The notes under the pieces are model-generated. The model did no database searches. It was given only the letters and a program-made list of their open reading frames with translations, and was not told where the DNA came from. Positions 1 through 9,700 of a stretch of 64,000 bases of DNA are shown piece by piece. The DNA lies in the NCBI GenBank assembly GCA_015065505.1, contig SVQE01000001.1, positions 1 to 64,000 of the forward strand, read 5' to 3'. Numbering within the stretch: the stretch's first letter is position 1; each line of letters begins with the position of its first letter. A program made the translations under genes and the position numbers. The stretch comes from Oscillospiraceae bacterium (GTDB lineage Bacteria > Bacillota > Clostridia > Oscillospirales > Acutalibacteraceae).

Positions 1-1268
1 ACAGCAGCTTTCTTATTCTGTCGGCTGAAGCGCAGTCGAATTTTTCAGCCTCGTCAAATTCAAACGCGAGGTCCTCAAGCATATCCGCAATCGAAAAAAA
101 CTGGTCGGAGGCAACCATTCTTATCTGATTCGTTTTTTCAAGAACAATTTCGCGCCTTATGTATTCCTCCTCGCTTATGTTCATTCTTTTTATTTCGTTT
201 TCGTTTCGGGTGATTTCGTTTATTCTTTCTCTGACCTCTTCAACGCTTTCGCTTATTGCCGCCATTGCAGTTGAAGCAAACCTGAGCTTTAAAACAAGGC
301 TTTGGCGCAGCGAGCTGTCGGACGGTGCTGAGTTGATGTTAAGACCTTCAATTTTTTCGCAGATTTTTGAAGGCATAAGAAGAAAAATCAAAGCGCCGAT
401 AACTGCTTCAAAAAAGAGCGAAACGGCAATAGTGCTGTCTGAAATAACGCTGAAAAAGCCGATTACTGAAGCAAAGGCAATTCCCGAAGAAGGCTTTGAA
501 TAGGAATAAAACATACGCGCAACAAAATAGGAAAACATAAATGCGCCAAGAACAAATAGCGAGCCCTTTTCGGATATTGAAAAAGAAAAGCCGAGACTCA
601 GGGTGAGCATTATGCCCCAGTTGATATTACTTGTTATCAGCGATAAAAGAATAACTGCACAGGCAGCAGCTCTTGCAGGGCAAATTCTGCCGATATAAAG
701 GGACGACAGGTTCATAAGCAGAATTGAAAATGAAATTATAATACAGCAGGTATCGTCAAAGGGTAGGGCGCGGAAACGAATTCTTCTGTAGCCCGAATTA
801 ATGCTTTTATAAAAGAAAAAAGCACCCACAGCGCAAAGCACGGCTTCGCACAATGTTATAATATACTGAAAATAAACGCTTGCCAGCCTGAAATCAACAA
901 TGAATCCGCTTGAAAAATCCGAAAGGAATGCAACTGTCATAGGGAATGCAGGGCGCTCATTCAGTTCAAACAGCTCTGCGGCGGCAGCGCCGATTAATGC
1001 GAGAATTGCAGAGGCAAAATACCTTGCAAAGCCTATGTTTAAACCCGTTAATAAATATCCCAGAACCGAGCCGAGAAATGAAAACAGAATGTTTTTATTC
1101 TTTGAAACGGATATCAGTGATATGCCGAAGGGGTGGAGGCTGTTTCTAACGCTTGTTATGCTCATCAGAAAGCCGAGCACAAAATAAATACCGCATTCAA
1201 AAAAAGTTTTAGACCTCTTATTATCAAAAATCTCGGTTTTCGATTTTATTCTCTCTTTTAAAACCATT
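1..1268 (-). CDS. spoIIE: Stage II sporulation protein E (SpoIIE), N-terminal multi-TM part; truncated by window edge
   Basis: Open minus-strand frame from ATG at 1268 to window edge with no stop (not on the ORF track). Translation MVLKERIKSKTEIFDNKRSKTFFECGIYFVLGFLMSITSVRNSLHPFGISLI... multi-TM, then ...NQIRMVASDQFFSIADMLEDLAFEFDE..., typical of SpoIIE before the PP2C domain. Confidence 0.75.
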
Positions 1269-1415
1269 TAATCATCCGTTCATTTTAACTTCCTGTTTAT
1301 GATATATAATTTTTTGTGCGAAATCTGTCTTAATAAAGATGTTGCACCAACAGTTTATCAATGATATAATGAAGCTAATCATATATATAAATTTATTGGT
1401 GAGGGTAAATATACT

Positions 1416-3875
1416 ATGAGCGTGATAGATAAAATCAAGAATGATGTAAGCAGGATTGCAGGAAGCGTTAATATGGCAACCCACTCGTTCAGCAAGGAAG
1501 AGCAGAAGGTTGAAGATAAGGAAATAAGCAAAAAAATGACCGCGCTTTCAAGACAGGCAGCTGCCGAGGGCGCAGTGCTGCTTAAAAACAACGGTGTTCT
1601 TCCTTTGAAAAAGGGCGCTAAGGTTTCTGTTTTTTCAAGAATTCAGAAGGATTGGTTTTTTGTTGGCTACGGCTCGGGCGGTGCGGTTAAATGCAACCGT
1701 AAGGTAAGCCTGCTTGATGCAGCAAGAAATCAGGATTATTTCAGCATCAATGAAGAGCTTGCAGCGCTTTATGAGGAATTCTGTGAAAAGAACCCCATAC
1801 CGACAGAGCTTGAATGGGGCAAATGGATTTACTCGCACGAGGATATCAGATTAAGCAGCGAAATCATTGAAAAAGCAAAAATGAATAGCGATACTGCCGT
1901 ATTCATCATCGGCAGAGGTGCAGGCGAGGATAAGGATTGCGCGCTTGAAAAGGGAAGCTATTATCTTACTGATGAAGAGCTTGAAAACCTTAAAATGATT
2001 ACTGGCGTTTTTGATGATGTTATTATCCTTCTCAATATCGGAAATATTATCGATATGAGCTGGGTTGAAAACTTTTCCGATAAAATCGGCGCTGTTCTCT
2101 GCGTGTGGCAGGGCGGTATGGAAAACGGTAACGCCGTTTGCGATTTGTTAAGCGGAAAGATTTCGCCGAGCGGCAGACTTACCGACACCATTGCAAAAAG
2201 CTATTTTGATTATCCTTCATCGGATAACTACGGCAATAAGTATATAAATAACTATGAAGAGGATATCTTTGTAGGCTACAGATATTTTGAAAGCTTTGAT
2301 AAAAACAGTGTTATTTATCCCTTTGGTTTCGGGCTCAGCTACACCAAATTTGAAATGCAGTGCATAGAGGCTAAGGCGGTTGATAACGGCTTCACTTTTA
2401 AAATCAAGGTAACCAATACGGGTGATTGCAAGGGCAAAGAGGTTGTTCAGCTCTATCTTGAAAAGCCCGTAGGCAAGCTCGGCAACCCTGCAAGGGAGCT
2501 TGCTGCATTTGCAAAAACAAACGAGCTTGCACCCGATGAAAGCGAAGAGCTTGAGCTTTTTGTTGATTTCTATCAGCTTTGTTCATATGATGACTGCGGT
2601 TCAACCAATCACGCAGGCTGTTATGTTGTTGAGCAGGGCGATTATAAATTCCATCTTGGCGAAAACGCAAGAAGCAACGAAGAGATATTCAATTTCTATC
2701 AGGAAGAAAACTTCGTTTATTCTCAGCATAAGCAGGCAGGCGCACCTCAGGAAAGCTTTGAGGTTTACCACGCAGAAATAGTGGACGGCAAAACCGTTTT
2801 AAGAAAGAAGCTTGTTGCAAAGCAGAAATTTGATATGGCAACAAGAATTCTTAATAATATGCCTGCCGATATTGAGCCTGTCGGCGATGTTGGATATAAG
2901 CTTATTGATGTTAAAGAGGGCAGGGTAACTCTTGAAGAATTTGTTGCTCAGCTCAGCCTTGATGAGCTTGAAGCAATAACAAGGGGCGATTACACTGTTG
3001 ACAGTCCTCTCGGTCCTGCAGGCAACACGGGCGTTTGTGCAGGCGTTTTGCCCTCGCTCAGAGATAAGGGCGTTCCTGCGATTGTTACCTCTGACGGTCC
3101 TTCGGGATTAAGCCTTAAAGCAAATTGCTCGCTTATTCCAAACGGAATGGTTCTTGCAGGCAGCTTCAATATTTCGCTTGTTGAAGAGCTTTGCACAGAG
3201 CTTGCAAAAGAGGTTAAGGACAGGGGAGCGGATATTCTTTTAGCACCCGGTCTTAACATACACAGAAATCCGCTTTGCGGAAGAAATTTTGAATATTTCA
3301 GCGAGGACCCGTATATCAGCGGAAAGATGGCTGCCGCATATGTAAGGGGTATTCAGAGCAGCGGAATTTCGGCATGCCCGAAGCATCTTGCCTGCAACAA
3401 CCAGGAATTTAAAAGAACCAAAAATGATTCAAGGCTTTCCGAAAGAGCGCTCAGAGAAATATATCTTAAGGGCTTTGAAATCTGCGTAAAAGAAGCAAAG
3501 CCGAAGAATATTATGACCTCGTACAATAAGATAAACGGTGTCTGGGGTCACTATAACTACGATTTATGCACAACCATTTTAAGAAACGAATGGGGATATG
3601 AAGGCAATGTTATGACGGATTGGTGGATGCAGAAATCAAAGAGCCCCGAATTCCAGAATTTAAGGGACCAGGCATACCGCGTTCGTGCTCAGGTAGACCT
3701 GCTTATGCCCGGCGCTGAAAGCTATATCGACCCGAAGAGCAGAACACCCAAAACCGTTTATAAGCCCGACGGAACACTTCTTGCTTCATACGGCAAGCAA
3801 TACGGAATAACTCTCGGCGAAATGCAAAGAAGCGCCATGAATGTTCTTAAAATGGCAATGGATATTAAATTATAA
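1416..3875 (+). CDS. Glycoside hydrolase family 3 beta-glucosidase-related protein with permuted domain order
   Basis: 819 aa; GH3 C-terminal domain (AAAEGAVLLKNNGVLPL) and Fn3-like segment (GKEVVQLYLEKPVGKLGNPARELAAF) precede the catalytic barrel (VTSDGPSGL, LLAPGLNIHRNPLCGRNFEYFSEDP, CPKHLACNNQE, VMTDWW). Confidence 0.9.
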   Translation: MSVIDKIKNDVSRIAGSVNMATHSFSKEEQKVEDKEISKKMTALSRQAAAEGAVLLKNNGVLPLKKGAKVSVFSRIQKDWFFVGYGSGGAVKCNRKVSLLDAARNQDYFSINEELAALYEEFCEKNPIPTELEWGKWIYSHEDIRLSSEIIEKAKMNSDTAVFIIGRGAGEDKDCALEKGSYYLTDEELENLKMITGVFDDVIILLNIGNIIDMSWVENFSDKIGAVLCVWQGGMENGNAVCDLLSGKISPSGRLTDTIAKSYFDYPSSDNYGNKYINNYEEDIFVGYRYFESFDKNSVIYPFGFGLSYTKFEMQCIEAKAVDNGFTFKIKVTNTGDCKGKEVVQLYLEKPVGKLGNPARELAAFAKTNELAPDESEELELFVDFYQLCSYDDCGSTNHAGCYVVEQGDYKFHLGENARSNEEIFNFYQEENFVYSQHKQAGAPQESFEVYHAEIVDGKTVLRKKLVAKQKFDMATRILNNMPADIEPVGDVGYKLIDVKEGRVTLEEFVAQLSLDELEAITRGDYTVDSPLGPAGNTGVCAGVLPSLRDKGVPAIVTSDGPSGLSLKANCSLIPNGMVLAGSFNISLVEELCTELAKEVKDRGADILLAPGLNIHRNPLCGRNFEYFSEDPYISGKMAAAYVRGIQSSGISACPKHLACNNQEFKRTKNDSRLSERALREIYLKGFEICVKEAKPKNIMTSYNKINGVWGHYNYDLCTTILRNEWGYEGNVMTDWWMQKSKSPEFQNLRDQAYRVRAQVDLLMPGAESYIDPKSRTPKTVYKPDGTLLASYGKQYGITLGEMQRSAMNVLKMAMDIKL

Positions 3876-3900
3876 TTATTAATTACATATAAATAAAAAA

Positions 3901-3930
3901 CAACCGGTGGCTTAACCATCGGTTGTTTTT
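3901..3930. terminator. Bidirectional intrinsic terminator between convergent genes
   Basis: AAAACAACCGGTGG-CTTAA-CCATCGGTTGTTTTT hairpin. Confidence 0.8.
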
Positions 3931-3940
3931 ATTAATTGAT

Positions 3941-4948
3941 TTATGAAACAAAAGCTTTAAGCTTTTCTTTGGTTTCATCTTCACATTGAAGCAAATCAAT
4001 ATAATGAAGCGCATTTTCTTTTGAAATTTCAGCAGCTATTTTTATAGATTTTTTGCTGTATTCCTCGTCGCCGCCGTGAATAAGGCAGAGAGCTAAGCGA
4101 ACATGGAATGCACACCTTAAATCGTTTTCGGTCCAATCTCCCATTGTGCTGTATTTTTCAGCGAGCTTTAAACCTGCTTCAAAGCCTGCGATGTCGGCAT
4201 TGAACATCTTTTCATAGAAGTCTTCGTTTTTGCTTCTTGAACGGCTTGCAACGCCCGTGCAGATTCGGTAGCATCCCTTAATCTCTCTGATGAAAAAGAA
4301 TTTTCCGGGATGTGCACCGTATCTCATCCAGGTGTTGCAATCCTCTGAAACCGATTGATTTGGAAACGGCTCAGCTACTGCAAGCGATGTTCTTACTGCT
4401 GTGCAGGAGGTTAGATTGGTGTATTTCTTTTTTGATGCAATATTGACGAAAGCGTTTTCACCCTCAACAACATCAATCTGATGTCCTTCGAGAATTTCGC
4501 GAACGGACAAATTTATTTTATCAAGGGGAACGGGATTATTGTTTTCATCAATAATGTCAAAGCTTGTGTAAGCAACATTAACACTTTCATCTTCAAAAGC
4601 CTTTCGCACAAGTTCAAGCCATCTCGGATGCGAAATATCGTCTGCATCGTTAAACAGAATAAACGGTGCGCCGAGTTCGTTTGCTAATGCAATTCCCTTA
4701 TTTCGTGTTACGCCTGTGCCGTAGTTTTTATCGGAATAGATAACATATAACTTATCTTTTAAATCCTCTTTTATTTCGTCGATAGCGTTATAAACTCTTT
4801 CATCATCCGAAAAATCTTCAACCATAATCAAAATCCAGTTTGTATCTGTTTGATTTTTGATTGATTCAACAGCGGTTTTAAAGTGGCGAAGTTCCATTTC
4901 AGAACCGCTGAGCTTAACGGGCATAACAAATGCTGCTGTTTTGTTCAT
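3941..4948 (-). CDS. Glycosyltransferase family 2 protein
   Basis: MNKTAAFVMPVKLSG... with NWILIMVEDFSDDERVYNAI and FILFNDADDISHPRW; start chosen at 4948 behind GAGG. Confidence 0.75.
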   Translation of the reverse strand: MNKTAAFVMPVKLSGSEMELRHFKTAVESIKNQTDTNWILIMVEDFSDDERVYNAIDEIKEDLKDKLYVIYSDKNYGTGVTRNKGIALANELGAPFILFNDADDISHPRWLELVRKAFEDESVNVAYTSFDIIDENNNPVPLDKINLSVREILEGHQIDVVEGENAFVNIASKKKYTNLTSCTAVRTSLAVAEPFPNQSVSEDCNTWMRYGAHPGKFFFIREIKGCYRICTGVASRSRSKNEDFYEKMFNADIAGFEAGLKLAEKYSTMGDWTENDLRCAFHVRLALCLIHGGDEEYSKKSIKIAAEISKENALHYIDLLQCEDETKEKLKAFVS

Positions 4949-4970
4949 TATGTTTACCTCGGGGATATTT

Positions 4971-5708
4971 TTATTCGTCGTTTTCAGATGCGCCGGTTGC
5001 GATTTTGAACTCTTCGTGGCAGCGCTCGCATTCAAATTGCATGCCGCTCTGTCCGTTATCGAGAACAATTTCTTTTCCGTCACCAAATGAATGACCTAAC
5101 GGCTCGAGTGCTTCGGTCTTTGCATCTGTGAAGGATTGACCGTCGCGTTCAACACTCGCCGTGTATGTTTTTGTTCCTTCCTTATTACAGGTCGGGTCAA
5201 CTGTTGTTATGGTAATTTCAGCAGGAACCTCTTCAATAAGATTTCCTCCGCTGTCAAACAGCCTTGCGGTTGCCGTTTTATTATCATCATCCCAAATCCA
5301 TTCAACAGAAGCTACGGGGACTACAATCGGCTCTTCATTACCATTATCATCAACCTGCTGAACAACTGATGTAGGTTCAACGGGTTCAGCCTGAGCCTGC
5401 TTGGTCATAGCCTGATAGGTTGAAACAATTATAGTTGAGCCTGCAAGCAGGCAAACAACCTGCTGAAAAACTCTTATGCGGCTTCTTGAGCTTTTGTTGT
5501 TTGAACCGCGTTGTTTATTGTCATCGGTTGAGGTTATGTCGTTATATTCGGAATAGTGATGATATTCTTTAACATTACGGCTTGCATATTCCTCAGCAGA
5601 TGTATATGTAACCTTTTTGTATTCCCTGTTGTATTCGTCGTAGGATGGGTGTTGACCGCCTGAAAGGATATTACGCGTTGGCCACGCGCCGTATTCTTTT
5701 GCTTTCAT
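4971..5708 (-). CDS. Hypothetical single-TM protein with extracellular repeat-like tail (PTCNKEGTKTYTA...GHSF) and CxxC motif
   Basis: 245-aa ORF; TM segment VVCLLAGSTIIVSTYQAM; tail FECERCHEEF. Confidence 0.6.
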   Translation of the reverse strand: MKAKEYGAWPTRNILSGGQHPSYDEYNREYKKVTYTSAEEYASRNVKEYHHYSEYNDITSTDDNKQRGSNNKSSRSRIRVFQQVVCLLAGSTIIVSTYQAMTKQAQAEPVEPTSVVQQVDDNGNEEPIVVPVASVEWIWDDDNKTATARLFDSGGNLIEEVPAEITITTVDPTCNKEGTKTYTASVERDGQSFTDAKTEALEPLGHSFGDGKEIVLDNGQSGMQFECERCHEEFKIATGASENDE

Positions 5709-5727
5709 GGCGTTGCCTCCACAATAA

Positions 5728-6735
5728 TTATTCCTCTACGCCGGGTGCGCCGAGCTGAATTCCGTGCTCATCAAACATAGTTTTAACTTCTTTGTAAAGA
5801 GCACGCTCAACATCATATTTATATGCCTCGTTACAGCCTGCGATGAACAGAAGCATCTGAACACCCTTCTTAGTGATTTCGCAAAGACCGAGATAGATGG
5901 GCTCAGCTTCCATTTTGTCGCATCTGCTTTTAACAGCTGCGGTATCGAAGTATTTATTGATAACATCTTCAACTTTCTCGAGCGATTCCTGAGGTGCGAT
6001 GGGGAAGGTGAGTGCAGCGCAGGAGGTACGGTCTGTGAGGTTAACAACCGAACCGATGGAGGAGTTACGCATTGTAAGAATGTCACCGCCGACATCTGCA
6101 AACTTTGTTGAGCGGATACCAATGGAAACAACCGTTCCGCGGAAGCCGTCGATAACAACGATATCATTAACATCAAAGATTTGCTCGGCAATGATGAAAA
6201 TACCTGCAACGATATCTTCAATAAGAGATGTAACACCGAGACCGAGAATTAAGCTTAAGATTCCGAGGCCTGCAACAAGCTCTGTTGTGTTAACGCCGAG
6301 AGCACCGAGAATGAGGAATATGAGCACTAAAACTGCAACATATTTAACTGTGTTGCCGATAAGCTCGATAACTGCAACGCCGATTTTCTGGGTTATCTTC
6401 TTGTTGTTAACCATTCTGCCGATAAAGAAACGAAGAATGAAGCTAATTGTTAAAGTCATAATGCTAAGAGAGATAACGCGGATAATCTGATTCGGATTCT
6501 TAGCCCCTGAAAACGGGTCAAGGCTCTGCATAAACCAGCCTTCTTTTTCCATAAAGAACCTGCCGAAGATAAGAAGCACAAAATATGCAACTGCTATAAG
6601 AGCTCCGATAGTTCTTGTGATGATTGTGCCGGGAGAGAGCTTTTTCTTTTTCTTTTCCTCTTCCATTTTTTTCTTGTTTGCCTCGAGGCGTTCAATATCC
6701 TCTTTTGTGATTTTTGCCTGATTGTGTTCAGCCAT
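5728..6735 (-). CDS. MscS-family mechanosensitive ion channel
   Basis: 335 aa; TM helices then LGLGVTSLIEDIVAGIFIIAEQIFDVNDIVVIDGFRGTVVSIGIRSTKF, the MscS beta domain. Confidence 0.9.
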   Translation of the reverse strand: MAEHNQAKITKEDIERLEANKKKMEEEKKKKKLSPGTIITRTIGALIAVAYFVLLIFGRFFMEKEGWFMQSLDPFSGAKNPNQIIRVISLSIMTLTISFILRFFIGRMVNNKKITQKIGVAVIELIGNTVKYVAVLVLIFLILGALGVNTTELVAGLGILSLILGLGVTSLIEDIVAGIFIIAEQIFDVNDIVVIDGFRGTVVSIGIRSTKFADVGGDILTMRNSSIGSVVNLTDRTSCAALTFPIAPQESLEKVEDVINKYFDTAAVKSRCDKMEAEPIYLGLCEITKKGVQMLLFIAGCNEAYKYDVERALYKEVKTMFDEHGIQLGAPGVEE

Positions 6736-6757
6736 TTTTTAATCCTCCTTTGATGTT

Positions 6758-9700
6758 TTATGCTACCGTAACATCCACGGTTAATTTGTTTTCAACTCCG
6801 TCAACCCAGGTGACGGTCATTTCATATTCACCCTTCGGAATATTATCGAAGCTAAGCTTAGCGGGTGAAACATTTTCAAGGGTGTAGGTGCCTTCACCGC
6901 CCGTTCCCTTTATAACAACTGTTGCATTTCCTGTGAATGAGCCGAGGTCTATTGAAGAATCAACAAGATAATAGGGCGTGTAGCCTATTGCAAAGGTTGC
7001 AAATTTTTTTGAATAGATATAGATTATTCCGTTTTCTTTATCTATCCAATAGGTTCCTGCTTCCTTGCTCTTGCTTTCAGTAAGCTTCTTAACCTCGGAA
7101 CCGTCGCAGTAGTATGCGGCAATATCTTTTCTGTTCATCTTTTCATAGGGAACTGCGATTTCGAGAACAGTTTCGGATGAATTGAGAACAGTTGTTACAG
7201 AATCAACTGTCTTTTCAAGACTGATATCAAAGTATTCAAAAGTGCTGTTCTTTGAAAGGTTGTTGAAGCTCTTTGAATTTTTAGCCGTTTCAGTTGTTTT
7301 TGCTTCAACGGTCATAACAAGCGATAATGACTGGCTGTCTTTGAGTTTATCGGCTTTTCTGATTTTATCAGCTTCCTGATTAAGACCGTCAACAACAACG
7401 CCGAAATCGTTATCCGAATTAACCTTGACGATTGATTCCGTCTTGGTGTTCAGCATATTAACATTCTGCGTTTTGTCCTGATAAAGCTCAACCTTTGTTG
7501 TCTGGCTCTTGCCGTCTTCGCTTGTAACGATGTTATAAACTCCTGCGGGAACGGTGAAGTAGTATTCGCCGTTTGCGTCTGAAAGAATGGTGTCAATCGT
7601 TTTGTTTCCGCTTGTCAGGGTTACATCTGCACCGCTCTGCGGTTCGCCCTTATCATTATAAACTGTTCCTCTAACAGTCACCCAGTCTTTTTCTGCAAGG
7701 GTTATCTTGAAGCAAACTGCCGAAAGGCTGTAGTGGTTTGAATCGGCTTTAACCTTGTACCAGATATAATAGTTTCCGACCTCTGTTGCCGAAGGAACAT
7801 CGGCTTTAAACTGATTATCGGCAGGCTCGGTTTTATCGTTCTTGCCGAGTGCATAGTAAAGTGTTCCGCCGTCAACGCTTCCCGCTGTGATAAGCTTCTG
7901 TTTATCGCCTGTGTAAACAAGCTTGCTCTTACAAGAGGGCTTTTTTGTTATAACGGCGTCAACCTTGTTAATCTCAACATAACCGTCCTTTATAACATTG
8001 AACGCAACCGTTGCAAAGTTTGGATTTGTGTTTTCAAATTTTGCAGAGTCAAGATTCATATAGGTTGTGCCTGCGTCGGTGCGGATTGCCTGCGCCCTTC
8101 CGTGATAGACAAAATCTTTTGTTACGTCGTAAAGCGCTGAATCCGCCTCGGCGTCATAGCCGTCTGCACTGTGTGCGTTGCCGTTATAATCAACCGTTAA
8201 AATATGCCCCGTGATTGTTACAGTTACATCAATCGGGTCGACTTTGATATATCCGTCCGTAATATCAAATGTAACTGTTGCAAAGTTTGGATTTGTGTTT
8301 TTAAACTGATTTGCCTTCAGTCCCATATTTGTGAGACCTGCGTCGGTTCTTTTTGCTTCATCAGTACCGCTGAAGGTAAAGTCCTTATTTACGTCATACA
8401 AATTACTGCTTGCAACAGCGTCATAGCCGTCCGCACTGTGAGCGCTGCCGTTATAATCGACCGTAAGGGTGTGCCCTGTAATTGTTACGGTAGCATTAAT
8501 CTTATTGATTGTGACCGTTTCAAAGCCTGTGACAGGCGTATATTTATCCTTAGATACCTGGTAATAAACAGTATATGTACCGGCATCGGTGTAGGTCGGG
8601 TTTTCGCTCAGCGTATAGCTGCCCTCGCTCGTGCCGTATTTGATAGTTGCGCCATTGGGAGCTGTAACGGTAATTCCGTGAGCCATACCGTCGTAATCAC
8701 TCTCAAAGCCTGAGGCTGTCACGCCGGTCAGATCGGGATACCGGATGACCGCCTCTCCGTCGGCTAAGGCTACGGCATAATCGCTGTTGTCGCTCATAAA
8801 ATAGTCCGCCGGATCGGCGTCGCCCATCTTGTCTTTCCAGCCGCTTGTAAATACGGCGTTTTTATTCATTAAAATGCCAATCTCCGCGCCTTCGGTAAGC
8901 GAATCGCTTATCATAAACGTGGCGTCTGCATTCAGATAAAGGTCGTCATTAACATTATCCTTGATAATGGGATTGCCTGAGAGCTTAAATTTGTCGCCCT
9001 GACCGCCGTAGAATACACCGCTGCCGCCTGCGCCGGCTGTGTTGCGGGTAACAGAGCCTCCCGTCAACTCAAACGGACCTGCTAATTGTATACCGCCGCC
9101 ATAGCTGCCGCAATAGTTATCGGAAATCACGCCGCCGTTCATCGTCATCTTGCCCTGACCGCCGCCGGGTACATAGGTGGTTACACCGCCGCCGTTTACG
9201 GATGCTTTGTTAAAGGCGATTGTTCCGTCATTCATCGTAAAGAATCCGCTGTTGCGAATACCACCGCCTGAATTGTTCTGCATTGTGTTGCCGACAATGT
9301 TTCCTCCGTTCATAACGAAGGTTCCCCAGTTGAACACGCCGGCTCCGCATTTATCGTGGCTGCCTGAATTATTGAGGAAACCGCCTGTTAGATAACCGCC
9401 CGTTACCTTAATCACACCGTTGCCGTTGCTGACAGATGTTTCTCCACTGTTGCTAACGGCTGTTCCTCGATAATCTGAAAGCGTAATATAATGAATCCTT
9501 TCAGGATTGCTGTCGTTGAGTTCAAGCGATACATTTTTGTTGATTGTAAGAACTCTGCCGTTACCCGTCATCAATATTCCGTAACCGTTCAAATCAAGCG
9601 TATGCTCGCCTGAAGGAACATTTATAGTTGTTGATGTTGTTGCATCTTTCAGGAGTTTAAGAGTGCTGCCTTCCGACCAGTTGCTGAGTGCGTCTGAGAA

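Noticed and set aside
8690-9120. Locally higher GC inside the surface-protein gene as evidence of horizontal acquisition
   Set aside because: Gly/Pro-rich beta-helix repeats bias composition by themselves; not sufficient evidence of transfer.
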